Counted from the first letter of the stretch, positions 46,893 to 55,714 are shown. The stretch: 64,000 nucleotides of DNA from Acinetobacter sp. ANC 4648 (GCF_002135345.1 NZ_NEGI01000002.1:310001-374000), one strand, 5' to 3'. The notes: generated by a model not told the origin, from the sequence alone. A program made the numbers and translations.

Positions 46893-46975
46893 AATTATCT
46901 ACAAAATCCATTTTATCTACTCAGTATTCAGTTATAATTTCGCCCATCTAAAAATTTTAACACTCACTCACGCCC

Positions 46976-49576
46976 ATGCTAAAGAAAATATTTTTCCAAA
47001 TACATTGGTTTTTAGGGATAACAGCAGGACTCATTCTCTCCATCATGGGAGTTACGGGTGCAATTTATTCTTATGAACAACCCATCCAAAAATGGATAAA
47101 TCCTGCAAGCTATACGGTAAAAGTTGAAAATAAGCCTCAACTCAGTCCTGCTGAAATTTATCAACATTTCCAAATTACTCAACCAAAAATGAAGATTAAT
47201 AGCATTACCGTTGCTAAAGCCCCAGAAGAACCTGCCAGTATAAATATCGTCAAAGAAGGTTCGCGTAAAGGTTATAGCATGATGCTAAATCCTTATACTG
47301 CTGAAATTTTACCTGAAGTTAAAGGCAAGGCATTTTTTCAATTTGTTCAACAACTACACCGTAATTTAACCGTAGGTGAAGTTGGAGCGCAAATTACGGG
47401 AGCATGCACATTAATCCTTATTTTCTTTGTATTGAGTGGTTTATATTTACGTTGGCCAAAAAAACATTCTTTTAAGCAATGGTTTGTCATTAAGCCCAAA
47501 TTAAAAGGCCGTAATTTTTTATGGGACTTACATGCCGTTGTAGGTACTTGGGTCATTATTTTCTACCTATTATTGGCATGTACAGGCCTATATTGGTCAT
47601 ATGATTGGTGGCGCAATGGCATGTTTAAAGTTATGGGAGTAGAACCACCTCAACCTGAAATGCAAGCAAAGCCACGAGTTGGAAAAGAAAATCAATCTAA
47701 ACAAAGTATTAACGGTGCCAAACCTAATCACGAATCGAAAGATGAAAATTCGAAACAGGGTTTAAAACCTGAGCAAATCAATCTGGCCTTAACTCAAACT
47801 TGGATGGGTTTTAATACGCAAGTTGGACGCGACTACTCTTCCCTCACCCTCTCTATTCCGAAAAAACCAGATGGGAAAATGGATGTCTCTTTTGTCGATG
47901 TCATTCCACAACATGAACGTGCGAGAAATAAAGCCACCTATAACTATCAAACCTCAAAAATTGAAAAATTAGAATTATACGAAGATAAAAAGCTGAATGA
48001 AAAAATCATGAGCAGCATGCTTCCTGTGCATCGTGGTAGTTTCTTTGGTCCTATATTTCAGTTTTTAGTCATGCTCGCTGCGCTAGTGATGCCATTATTC
48101 TTTATAACTGGCTGGATGCTCTATTTAAAACGTCGTAAACAAAAAAAACTGACTTTAGCTGCACGCCATACCTCATTCAATTTACAAGTGGATCCCAATG
48201 CAACACCTTGGCTCATTGTTTATGCCTCTCAAACAGGCGTTGCTGAGCAACTCGCTTGGCGAACAGCAACTCGCTTGCAAGAAGCACATCAGCCTGTAAC
48301 CGTCAAAGCGATTCAACTCTTGAGCGCTGAAGATTTAATACAAGCCAAACAAGTTCTTTTTATCGCAAGTACTTATGGTACTGGTGAAGCCCCAGATTTG
48401 GCATCAAGCTTTGATAAAAAAATACTGAAAAGCCAACTTGATTTATCACATTTAAATTTTGCAGTTTTAGCACTTGGTTCGCGTGAATATCCAGAAAGCT
48501 ATTGTAGTTTTGGTCATCGCATTGCGGATTGGTTAAGCCAAAATGGCGCACATGCCTTCTTTTCCACCATTGAGGTAGATAACGGTAATAATGCTGATAT
48601 TCAACAATGGAATCAGGCTTTAGCAAAAGCAACCAAACTCGAATTACAAGCAATGTCGATTGAAAAGACCTTTGATCAGTGGCAATTACTCAACCGAGAA
48701 CTGCTGAATCCAAACAGTTTAGGCGCTCCTGCATTTAATATTGAATTACAAGCCAAGCATGAAGTCAGTTGGCAGGCGGGTGACATTGCTGAAATTCAAC
48801 CCGGAAATAGTCCTGAACGAATTCAAGCTTTTTTAACCCAACACCAAATTCAGGCAAACACCTTAGTCGATTCATTACAACAAACAATCCAACAGGCATT
48901 GTGGAATCGTGATTTAACGATTGAGGTCGAGCCGTTTGCGAATATGGATTATTTACTTGAGCAACTCCCTGTTCTGGCTTCTCGTGAATACTCGATTGCC
49001 AGTATTCCAACACAGCAAATATTACGTTTAGTTGTACGCCAAAGCAGCAATGCACAGGGTGAATTAGGTCTAGGTTCTGGCTGGTTAACTCAACATCTTC
49101 AATTACTCGACACAGTTTCATTACGTATTCGTACCAATCCATCATTCCATCTGATTGCAGATAATCGTCCGATCATTTGCATTGGTAATGGTACTGGAAT
49201 TGCAGGCCTAATGAGCCTACTACATGCACGTACACGTTTAGATTACACAGACAACTGGCTCATTTTTGGTGAACGTCAACAAGCCCATGACTACTTCTAT
49301 AAAAATGTCATCCAAGCTTGGCAAAATACAGCCATGATTAAACGTTTAGATTTAGCCTTCTCACGTGATCAAGCTGAGAAAATTTATGTTCATCATCAGT
49401 TACGTCTACATGCTGATGAACTTAAAACATGGATTGAACAAGATGCTGTGATTTATGTTTGCGGTAGTATTCAGGGCATGGCAACAGATGTTGAACTTGC
49501 ACTGATTGAAATTCTAGGTGAAGAAAAAGTCGACGAATTACGCCAAAGCGGACGTTATCGCCGAGATGTGTATTAA
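46976..49576 (+). CDS. PepSY-TM / flavodoxin-NADPH reductase fusion protein
   Basis: Membrane oxidoreductase of 866 residues. The N-terminal PepSY-associated membrane domain (about 1-390, helices near 12-32, 140-160, 190-215 and 355-380) carries conserved His residues. It is followed by a flavodoxin domain (LIVYASQTGVAEQLAWRTA, STYGTGEAP, LALGSREYPESYCSFG) and a CysJ-like FAD/NADPH module (REYSIAS, GNGTGIAGLMSLL, YVCGSIQGMATDVE). It is built to pass electrons from cytoplasmic NADPH to the periplasmic side. Relatives are associated with ferric-siderophore reduction, but no TonB receptor is adjacent. A hexanucleotide tract lies upstream and a terminator follows. Confidence 0.9.
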   Translation: MLKKIFFQIHWFLGITAGLILSIMGVTGAIYSYEQPIQKWINPASYTVKVENKPQLSPAEIYQHFQITQPKMKINSITVAKAPEEPASINIVKEGSRKGYSMMLNPYTAEILPEVKGKAFFQFVQQLHRNLTVGEVGAQITGACTLILIFFVLSGLYLRWPKKHSFKQWFVIKPKLKGRNFLWDLHAVVGTWVIIFYLLLACTGLYWSYDWWRNGMFKVMGVEPPQPEMQAKPRVGKENQSKQSINGAKPNHESKDENSKQGLKPEQINLALTQTWMGFNTQVGRDYSSLTLSIPKKPDGKMDVSFVDVIPQHERARNKATYNYQTSKIEKLELYEDKKLNEKIMSSMLPVHRGSFFGPIFQFLVMLAALVMPLFFITGWMLYLKRRKQKKLTLAARHTSFNLQVDPNATPWLIVYASQTGVAEQLAWRTATRLQEAHQPVTVKAIQLLSAEDLIQAKQVLFIASTYGTGEAPDLASSFDKKILKSQLDLSHLNFAVLALGSREYPESYCSFGHRIADWLSQNGAHAFFSTIEVDNGNNADIQQWNQALAKATKLELQAMSIEKTFDQWQLLNRELLNPNSLGAPAFNIELQAKHEVSWQAGDIAEIQPGNSPERIQAFLTQHQIQANTLVDSLQQTIQQALWNRDLTIEVEPFANMDYLLEQLPVLASREYSIASIPTQQILRLVVRQSSNAQGELGLGSGWLTQHLQLLDTVSLRIRTNPSFHLIADNRPIICIGNGTGIAGLMSLLHARTRLDYTDNWLIFGERQQAHDYFYKNVIQAWQNTAMIKRLDLAFSRDQAEKIYVHHQLRLHADELKTWIEQDAVIYVCGSIQGMATDVELALIEILGEEKVDELRQSGRYRRDVY

Positions 49577-49598
49577 CTTAAATAATCATCAATAAAAA

Positions 49599-49630
49599 TA
49601 AAAAACCGAGCACTCCTGCTCGGTTTTTTA
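49599..49630 (+). terminator. Intrinsic terminator of PepSY/flavoprotein gene
   Basis: A 12-bp stem AAAAACCGAGCA/TGCTCGGTTTTT with a four-base CTCC loop and T tract. Confidence 0.9.
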
Positions 49631-49663
49631 TTTACTAAGCGGTTATTTATAGCTAACTCGATT

Positions 49664-50482
49664 ATGATAAGGAAAATGAATCAACCTAGAAAACCAATGA
49701 CTAAACATTCGCTTCTTAGAGCCATCCTCTTTATTTTTGGATTAATACTGTTCCTAGATGGCTTATTACTCACCTTACAAAAGAAAATTCATTTAGGCAC
49801 TCTACTACCACTCACGATTGGCTTATTTTTTCTAATTTATGCTGTGTTCTATAAAAAGATAACTGACTTTATTACTCAACATCAAAAACTCAAAAAAATA
49901 TGGAAAATAGGCTGGATCCTATTTATGGCATGGGTATTGAGTTTAGCTGGATTTTTTATTTATTTGACCCAGTACAACCAGTCAATTAATCCAAATTCAA
50001 AAATAGACGTCATTATTGTCTTAGGTAGCGGCATTATACAAGGTAAAGCCTCTCCTACCTTAGCTGCTCGTTTAGATTCAGCAGCACAGATTGCCTTACA
50101 ACATCCACAGGCAATTATCGTGGTCAGTGGTGGCTTAGATTATGCTGAAACAAAAACTGAAGCAGAGATTATGTCACGATACTTAGTTGAAAATTATCAC
50201 ATCTCGACGACACGTATTCTCAAAGAAGATCAAAGCACCAGTACAGCACTCAACCTTGAAAATAGTGCCCAAATCTTAGCACAGCATCAAATCAATAAAA
50301 ACGCATCGATTGCGATTGTAACCAGTGATTTTCACACCCTCAGAGCTGCTGCTATTGCTAAAAAACAAGGATATCAAAACTTTATTACCATCAATGCCCC
50401 AACGCCATTGGCCACACGCTATAACGCATGGTTACGAGAATACTTCGCCTATATTAGTGGTGCAGTCCTGAGAGAATATTAA
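49664..50482 (+). CDS. YdcF/ElyC-like DUF218 membrane protein
   Basis: A 272-residue protein with three N-terminal membrane helices and a DUF218 domain (about 108-265): DVIIVLGSGIIQGKASPTLAARL, VVSGGLDYAETKTEAEIM, and EDQSTSTALNLENS. DUF218 proteins such as ElyC and SanA are linked to envelope/peptidoglycan integrity, with the domain on the periplasmic side. In-frame ATGs at 49676 and 49697 are alternatives; ribosome-binding signals are weak for all three. It converges on the DUF2750 gene with only five bases between stops. Confidence 0.85.
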   Translation: MIRKMNQPRKPMTKHSLLRAILFIFGLILFLDGLLLTLQKKIHLGTLLPLTIGLFFLIYAVFYKKITDFITQHQKLKKIWKIGWILFMAWVLSLAGFFIYLTQYNQSINPNSKIDVIIVLGSGIIQGKASPTLAARLDSAAQIALQHPQAIIVVSGGLDYAETKTEAEIMSRYLVENYHISTTRILKEDQSTSTALNLENSAQILAQHQINKNASIAIVTSDFHTLRAAAIAKKQGYQNFITINAPTPLATRYNAWLREYFAYISGAVLREY

Positions 50483-50487
50483 TTCGA

Positions 50488-50955
50488 CTATTTATTATTC
50501 AGACGAATCTTTCTTGGTAAAGGCAATCGATTATTTTCAAATAAAGCGGGTTCAGTCAAATACAGTTGATACAAATAAGTTTTTAAATCTAAAATAAATT
50601 TTTCACCTGAAACCAAAACATTTTGTCCTTCAGGTGTTAAATTAATGGACAAATGTGTCTGACGTTGACGAATATACGGCAGCATTTCTTCAATGAAAGA
50701 CGCCAATCCAACATCTTGAACCTGATAATGCTCCCAATGATCTTTAATCAATAATTGTGCAAGCCCTTTAGTTTGCCAAACAGCTAAAGTTTGCTGGCCC
50801 GATGGTGTAGAACACAAAGCCCAGCCTTCATCATAAAGCACATAAAGTTTTGTTTGAGAAACAATAGTTTGAATAAACTGGATATATTGATCTTTTGCAG
50901 AGCTGGTACTTTTTTGAATATTCGACGCAGCCTTGCGTTGATATGGATTTCTCAT
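50488..50955 (-). CDS. DUF2750 family protein
   Basis: Soluble protein of 155 residues. The segment from LYVLYDEGWALCSTPSGQQTLAVW through ASFIEEMLPYIRQRQ to LTPEGQNVLVSGEKFILDL fits DUF2750, a small family without known function. The ATG at 50955 (MRNPYQRKAASN) is chosen because the longer open frame begins inside the tRNA-Val gene at 51033-51108 and is an artefact there. The nearest tRNA gene ends 77 bases upstream, so this gene could be read through from the tRNA array. Confidence 0.75.
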   Translation of the reverse strand: MRNPYQRKAASNIQKSTSSAKDQYIQFIQTIVSQTKLYVLYDEGWALCSTPSGQQTLAVWQTKGLAQLLIKDHWEHYQVQDVGLASFIEEMLPYIRQRQTHLSINLTPEGQNVLVSGEKFILDLKTYLYQLYLTEPALFENNRLPLPRKIRLNNK

Positions 50956-51032
50956 GAAATTCAATATAATGAAAATTGTTATAACCGTATAGTATACGAA
51001 AATAATAGAAATGGAATATTGAGAAGAAAATA

Positions 51033-51108
51033 TGGTGGGCGCTGACGGGATCGAACCGCCGACATTCTGCTTGTAAGGCAGACGCTCTACCAACTGAGCT
51101 AAGCGCCC
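51033..51108 (-). tRNA. tRNA-Val (TAC), copy 4 in transcription order
   Basis: A 76-base cloverleaf with acceptor GGGCGCT/AGCGCCC, anticodon loop CTTACAA (anticodon TAC), T loop GTTCGATCC and encoded CCA. All four Val copies here are identical across the gene. It is the last gene of the leftward array. Confidence 0.97.
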
Positions 51109-51242
51109 TGAGCGAGGAATAACAAAGCATGGCCTTGTTTGAGTATAAAAATATATTTTAAACTCAACTCTCGAAACAGAGATTTTTAATGTCAGAAAAT
51201 TGCTTTCTTAACATTATTCTCAAGACTAAATATCCAGAGAAA

Positions 51243-51319
51243 TGGCGCAGCGGACGGGACTCGAACCCGCGACCCTCGGCGTGACAGGCCGATATTCTAA
51301 CCAACTGAACTACCGCTGC
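51243..51319 (-). tRNA. tRNA-Asp (GTC), copy 4
   Basis: A 77-base tRNA with acceptor GCAGCGG/CCGCTGC, discriminator G, anticodon loop CTGTCAC (GTC), T loop GTTCGAGTC and encoded CCA. Confidence 0.97.
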
Positions 51320-51361
51320 GTTACGGCTTTTGTATTTCTACAAAAAAGTTCAAACAAACTA

Positions 51362-51437
51362 TGGTGGGCGCTGACGGGATCGAACCGCCGACATTCTGCT
51401 TGTAAGGCAGACGCTCTACCAACTGAGCTAAGCGCCC
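51362..51437 (-). tRNA. tRNA-Val (TAC), copy 3
   Basis: Identical to the copy at 51033-51108: anticodon TAC, encoded CCA. With the Asp gene at 51243 it forms the first of two near-identical Asp-spacer-Val blocks. Confidence 0.97.
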
Positions 51438-51533
51438 TGAGCAAAAAAATTCTATTGAATTTTCTTATGCAAAAAAAACGAAATACGTTATCTATGCTTC
51501 TTCCAAAATCTTAATTTCAGGTATTAAGATAAA

Positions 51534-51610
51534 TGGCGCAGCGGACGGGACTCGAACCCGCGACCCTCGGCGTGACAGGCCGATATTCTAACCAACTGAA
51601 CTACCGCTGC
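51534..51610 (-). tRNA. tRNA-Asp (GTC), copy 3
   Basis: Same sequence as the other Asp genes of the array, anticodon GTC with encoded CCA. Confidence 0.97.
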
Positions 51611-51652
51611 GTTACGGCTTTTGTATTGCTACAAAAAAGTTCAAACAAACTA

Positions 51653-51728
51653 TGGTGGGCGCTGACGGGATCGAACCGCCGACATTCTGCTTGTAAGGCA
51701 GACGCTCTACCAACTGAGCTAAGCGCCC
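51653..51728 (-). tRNA. tRNA-Val (TAC), copy 2
   Basis: Same sequence as the other Val genes, anticodon TAC with encoded CCA; part of the second duplicated block. Confidence 0.97.
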
Positions 51729-51748
51729 TCAAAAGCATTCTTGGAAAA

Positions 51749-51825
51749 TGGCGCAGCGGACGGGACTCGAACCCGCGACCCTCGGCGTGACAGGCCGATA
51801 TTCTAACCAACTGAACTACCGCTGC
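51749..51825 (-). tRNA. tRNA-Asp (GTC), copy 2
   Basis: Same sequence as the other Asp genes. It is separated from the Val gene at 51653 by only 20 bases. Confidence 0.97.
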
Positions 51826-51871
51826 ATTTTCACAATGTTGCTATTGTGGCACAAACGAATTAAGAATTAAG

Positions 51872-51948
51872 TGGCGCAGCGGACGGGACTCGAACCCGCG
51901 ACCCTCGGCGTGACAGGCCGATATTCTAACCAACTGAACTACCGCTGC
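51872..51948 (-). tRNA. tRNA-Asp (GTC), copy 1
   Basis: Same sequence as the other Asp genes. Two Asp genes stand side by side here, breaking the Val-Asp alternation. Confidence 0.97.
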
Positions 51949-51971
51949 ACTAAATTCCTAACGTAAAGACT

Positions 51972-52047
51972 TGGTGGGCGCTGACGGGATCGAACCGCCG
52001 ACATTCTGCTTGTAAGGCAGACGCTCTACCAACTGAGCTAAGCGCCC
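51972..52047 (-). tRNA. tRNA-Val (TAC), copy 1 (first in transcription)
   Basis: Same sequence as the other Val genes. It is promoter-proximal: a strong sigma-70 promoter lies 27-54 bases upstream. Confidence 0.97.
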
Positions 52048-52073
52048 TTACGAATTTATCGTTTGTGTGGTGC

Positions 52074-52101
52074 ATTATAGAGAAACTTCACAGGCTGTCA
52101 A
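52074..52101 (-). promoter_or_regulatory. Strong sigma-70 promoter of tRNA array
   Basis: On the minus strand a perfect -35 TTGACA (52101-52096) and a perfect -10 TATAAT (52079-52074) are separated by 16 bases. The first tRNA starts 26 bases after the -10. This near-consensus promoter is what a stable-RNA operon needs. Confidence 0.88.
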
Positions 52102-52781
52102 ACGCTTTTCATAATGAATCCTACTTTTTGAGTTCGAGTGATTAAAAAATAGATCATTTCGATTAAAAACCATGTTTTTTGTTTATTATTTATCTATTTA
52201 AGCTGTTTTTTTCTTTAGTGCAATATCCTCGAAGATACTTAAATCAAGAAAAGCTGCAACAGTTATGCTGAATTTTGTACTTTGGTCTAAATTAAGCCTG
52301 CTGATATCACGATAAATAGACTTAAGCCTGTGTCACCAACCAATCGATATTTATTCTTACTCATAAAAATATAGCGTATATATGCATGTGCTGCTTTATA
52401 TCTAGGATGATCTATATATAGAGACAACACTGAGCTGCCTATTTATTGTTAGCATAGTTAAACTTATCGCTTAAAATACCAAACTATAAAACATAGGCTA
52501 GAATTCAGTTTCAAGTAAGTTTTACTTATCTACATGTGACCATAAACTATGCTACGCATTTAACGCACGTTAAAAATCACATTGACTAGCATGCCTTATC
52601 CTATTTTTTATTCTATACAATATTAGTGAACCGCATCTTATTCGTATTTTATTATTTAGCACTGCCCTTTTTACCAAAAAAGATTAAAAAATTTCTTTAA
52701 TTTCAATCAAAGTAATTTTTAACACGAATAACAATAATGTTCACCCGAACGATTCAATACAAAAAGGCCTCTCTTTATGAT
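52102..52781. other. Intergenic region upstream of tRNA promoter
   Basis: About 680 A+T-rich bases between the tRNA promoter and the YbaN-like gene. I found no coding sequence, RNA gene, repeat or clear terminator in it. Confidence 0.5.
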
Positions 52782-53171
52782 TTAAATATTAAAGTCATCT
52801 TTAGTTGGCATGAATTGTGGTTCGGGCCGTAACCAGAGCCAAATTGCAACACTCAACATCGTCACATCTGTAAAAATCTTAACCCACAACGGTGCATTGG
52901 TGAATAACATAATAATGCCACTGATTAACATCATAAAACTAGCAATCCACTTGGCTTTTCTAGGCACAGTGCCATTTTCTCGCCATGCACGCAATGTTGC
53001 CCCATATTTAGGATGCTGCATAAGCCAAGCATCCATTTCAGGCCAACCTTTTGATGCAGCCCAAGCCGCCAAAATCAAAAATACTGTGGTCGGCATACCT
53101 GGCAATAACGCACCAATAAAACCCAGAATGATGAAAAGGATCACTAGGCTACGCCAAAACATTATTTTCAT
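52782..53171 (-). CDS. YbaN family (DUF454) inner-membrane protein
   Basis: A 129-residue protein with the DUF454 pattern: an N-terminal helix FWRSLVILFIILGFIGALLPGMPTTVFLILAAWAASKG, WLMQHPKYG near residue 50 and two further membrane helices around 75-115. No activity is established. The ATG at 53171 is preferred to a TTG four codons upstream; its ribosome-binding site is weak. Divergent from the DUF1853 gene. Confidence 0.87.
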   Translation of the reverse strand: MKIMFWRSLVILFIILGFIGALLPGMPTTVFLILAAWAASKGWPEMDAWLMQHPKYGATLRAWRENGTVPRKAKWIASFMMLISGIIMLFTNAPLWVKIFTDVTMLSVAIWLWLRPEPQFMPTKDDFNI

Positions 53172-53277
53172 ACAGCAACTCAATCAGATGAATTCGGTTA
53201 GTATATATGTTTTTCAGTCATGATCTTTCCGCAAAATTGTATTTCATTGCTGTTGATTTATACTTGAGCTCATTACT

Positions 53278-54120
53278 ATGCCGCCTTATTTCGAACCATG
53301 GTTTGCGTATCAACATCCAATTGTCAGACAGCTGGCTTTTGCGATCGCCAGCCCTAATATTATTCGATCAATACCAAATGAGCTGGATCTCAAATATGAT
53401 TTTCAACTGCATCCAGACCATTTCTGGCAAGATCAATTTGGTCATTATCAAACTAGGCTGCTTGAACTAGATCAAAACCCACAGGTGTTACTTGACTTTT
53501 TGGCTCGTTTAAAAAGCACCCGCCTTGGTTTACGTTTTGAACATTTAATTTGGTTTTGGCTATGTGATGAAAAATATCATCACTATCGCTTGTTAGGACA
53601 CAGTATTCAAATCATTGCTGGGAAAAATACGTTAGGTGAGCTAGATTTTTTATTATTTAATAAGCAAAGCCAAAAAATTGAGCATTGGGAGGTGGCACTC
53701 AAATTCTATCTTGCGGAAGCTGACTTGAGCTTAAAACATTGGTATGGCTTAAATCGTAGTGACACTTTATCTCGTAAATTACACCATTTTAGTCATCAGC
53801 AATTTCAATTTGAATCCGCACTAGAGCATCGCATAGAACAGCGTTTCACTATTTTAAAAGGGCAACTTTATTTACCTAGGCATCCAGATCTCACTCCGAA
53901 AATTCAACCCGACTGGATGAATAATTCTAGACGTCTTGGAACCTGGGGACATCAGATACAAGCTGAATTCTATTGCTTACAACGCCAAGAGTGGATTTGT
54001 CCTCATGTAATCGAAAGCTCATCTCCTGCACGCTGGTGGACTAACGGCTTATATTTCCAAGCAAAAACACGACTACATTATATGTACCGTCAACCTCCGA
54101 TCAGCTACTTATCTGTTTAA
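53278..54120 (+). CDS. DUF1853 family protein
   Basis: A 280-residue soluble protein matching DUF1853, a family noted for a PD-(D/E)XK-nuclease-like look: GELDFLLFNKQSQKIEHWEVALKFYL supplies D, E and K in the expected spacing. The region GLRFEHLIWFWL precedes it and W-W-T-N-G-L-Y lies near the end. No biochemical activity has been shown to my knowledge. The gene is alone, divergent from the YbaN-like gene, with an entericidin-like gene downstream. Confidence 0.85.
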   Translation: MPPYFEPWFAYQHPIVRQLAFAIASPNIIRSIPNELDLKYDFQLHPDHFWQDQFGHYQTRLLELDQNPQVLLDFLARLKSTRLGLRFEHLIWFWLCDEKYHHYRLLGHSIQIIAGKNTLGELDFLLFNKQSQKIEHWEVALKFYLAEADLSLKHWYGLNRSDTLSRKLHHFSHQQFQFESALEHRIEQRFTILKGQLYLPRHPDLTPKIQPDWMNNSRRLGTWGHQIQAEFYCLQRQEWICPHVIESSSPARWWTNGLYFQAKTRLHYMYRQPPISYLSV

Positions 54121-54244
54121 AAAATGTAGTTAATTCGCAAAAATAGAACAATTATTCACCGTAAACTACTCAAACTATAATATTCATGTTCCAATTTAGC
54201 CACTAATCTAATTAAACGTCAGAATAATTCTAATGGAGATGATG

Positions 54245-54385
54245 ATGAAAAAAATTCTAGCGACTTGTTTAATTATGACATTTGTTTTAACTGGTTGTAA
54301 TACATTTAAAGGCGTCGGCAAAGACGTTTCAAAAGCAGGGCATGCTGTTACTAATTCTGCTGAAAAAGTTGAAAATAAGTTGTAA
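54245..54385 (+). CDS. Entericidin A/B family lipoprotein (46 aa)
   Basis: The predicted product is a 46-residue lipoprotein precursor: a basic MKK start, hydrophobic core and lipobox LTGC (Cys18). The mature peptide NTFKGVGKDVSKAGHAVTNS plus a charged end follows the entericidin pattern GxGxDxxxxG. GGAG at 54235-54238 precedes the ATG; in-frame ATGs at 54239 and 54242 are alternatives. Entericidins are small membrane lipoproteins, known in E. coli as a toxin/antidote pair induced in stationary phase, but here only one gene is present. A terminator follows directly. Confidence 0.88.
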   Translation: MKKILATCLIMTFVLTGCNTFKGVGKDVSKAGHAVTNSAEKVENKL

Positions 54386-54404
54386 ATCTTCAAGTAAGTC
54401 CCTT

Positions 54405-54434
54405 AGAGCCTTATCATTTGATAAGGCTTTTTAT
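54405..54434 (+). terminator. Intrinsic terminator of entericidin-like gene
   Basis: A 10-bp stem AGCCTTATCA/TGATAAGGCT with a two-base loop and T tract, 21 bases after the stop. Confidence 0.88.
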
Positions 54435-54523
54435 TATCTAACTCATAAAACCCAGATTTAGATTTTGTTTCAGTTATATCTTGAACTATTATATTGAACA
54501 ATTTGATCAATCGATGTTTGTAC

Positions 54524-55660
54524 ATGAATCACTCGGAAACGTTAGAACTTAGCTTACAACTGCTGCGCCAACCCTCTGTGACACCAATCGATCATACTTG
54601 CCAAACCATTATGGCTGATCGTTTAGCAGCAGTAGGTTTTAATATTGAAAATATGCGTTTTGAAGATGTTGATAATTTATGGGCAAGACGTGGTACTGAG
54701 TCACCAGTATTCTGCTTCGCAGGTCATACCGATGTTGTCCCGACTGGGCATTTAGATGCGTGGTCATCCGATCCTTTTTTACCCGAAATTCGTGAGGGTA
54801 AACTTTATGGTCGCGGTAGTGCAGATATGAAAACTGCGCTTGCTGCAATGGTGGTGGCGTCTGAACGCTTTGTCAAAAAACATCCAAACCATAAAGGTTC
54901 AATTGCATTTTTAATTACCTCTGACGAAGAAGGCCCATCAATTAATGGCACGGTCAAAGTCATTGAAACACTTGAAGCGCGCAATGAAAAAATGACGTGG
55001 TGTTTAGTTGGAGAACCATCAAGTACTAACACCTTGGGAGATATTATTAAAAATGGCCGTCGTGGTTCACTTAATGCTGTTTTAACAGTAAAAGGGAAAC
55101 AAGGTCATGTTGCCTATCCACATCTTGCGATTAACCCAATTCATACCGCATCTAAAGCCTTAGCAGAACTCTGTGATACAGTTTGGGATCATGGCAATGA
55201 ATATTTTCCAGCGACTACTTTTCAAGTCTCGAATATTCAAGCAGGCACTGGGGCAACCAATGTTGTACCAGGTACAATGACCGTAACATTCAATTTCCGA
55301 TATTCAACTGAATTGACTGCGGATCAATTAAAAGCGCGCGTGCTGGAGATTTTAGCTCGTCATCAGGTTGAACATGAGATTGAGTGGACTCTTTCTGGCT
55401 TACCCTTCCTCACTCCTGTAGGTGAGTTGGTAAATGCAGCCAAACAGGCCATTAAAAATGTGACTGGTACTGAAACCCAACTCTCCACCAGTGGTGGTAC
55501 ATCAGATGGTCGTTTTATCGCACCCACTGGAGCACAAGTTCTAGAGTTAGGAGTACTCAATGCAACTATCCATCAAATTAATGAACATGTAAATATTGCT
55601 GAATTAGATCCATTAGCAGAAATTTACGAACAAATTTTAGAACAACTTCTCAGTGAATAG
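54524..55660 (+). CDS. dapE: Succinyl-diaminopimelate desuccinylase
   Basis: Dinuclear-zinc hydrolase that makes LL-diaminopimelate from the N-succinyl form in lysine and peptidoglycan synthesis. The 378-residue product shows the M20 peptidase motifs: [12 protein letters not shown] (first metal His and Asp), [11 protein letters not shown] (bridging Asp), [12 protein letters not shown] (catalytic and metal Glu), VGEPSS, and [15 protein letters not shown] near the end. The ATG at 54524 fits the family start; a TTG ten codons upstream is unnecessary. It is convergent with chpC, with a shared terminator. Confidence 0.96.
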   Translation: MNHSETLELSLQLLRQPSVTPIDHTCQTIMADRLAAVGFNIENMRFEDVDNLWARRGTESPVFCFAGHTDVVPTGHLDAWSSDPFLPEIREGKLYGRGSADMKTALAAMVVASERFVKKHPNHKGSIAFLITSDEEGPSINGTVKVIETLEARNEKMTWCLVGEPSSTNTLGDIIKNGRRGSLNAVLTVKGKQGHVAYPHLAINPIHTASKALAELCDTVWDHGNEYFPATTFQVSNIQAGTGATNVVPGTMTVTFNFRYSTELTADQLKARVLEILARHQVEHEIEWTLSGLPFLTPVGELVNAAKQAIKNVTGTETQLSTSGGTSDGRFIAPTGAQVLELGVLNATIHQINEHVNIAELDPLAEIYEQILEQLLSE

Positions 55661-55675
55661 TGATTAAATACTCAA

Positions 55676-55706
55676 TAAAAAAGGACGTTTTAAACGTCCT
55701 TTTTTA
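55676..55706. terminator. Bidirectional intrinsic terminator
   Basis: The long stem AAAAAGGACGTTT/AAACGTCCTTTTT sits between dapE and the convergent chemosensory operon and can end both. Confidence 0.9.
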
Positions 55707-55714
55707 TATCAGAT

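Larger units (their letters stand above)
51243..51437. repeat. Asp-spacer-Val tRNA block, duplicated at 51534-51728
   Basis: The 195-base block tRNA-Asp, 42-base spacer, tRNA-Val recurs at 51534-51728. The two spacers differ by a single base (TATTTCTA versus TATTGCTA), which shows a recent tandem duplication, or concerted evolution by recombination, inside the array. Confidence 0.93.

Noticed and set aside
50956..51093. N-terminal extension of the DUF2750 protein and overlapping minus-strand ORFs
   Set aside because: The extension is encoded inside tRNA-Val sequence. The internal ATG at 50955 starts the recognisable domain.
51242..51790. Two long ORFs (about 85-90 codons) with the start MAQRTGLEPATLGVTGRYSN across the tRNA array on the plus strand
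   Set aside because: They are translations of the antisense strand of tRNA-Asp and tRNA-Val genes, a well-known spurious protein pattern, and have no promoter or ribosome-binding site.
51033..52047. Regularly spaced near-identical repeats resembling a CRISPR array
   Set aside because: The repeated units fold as complete tRNA-Val and tRNA-Asp genes with encoded CCA, and the spacers are short, few and partly identical.
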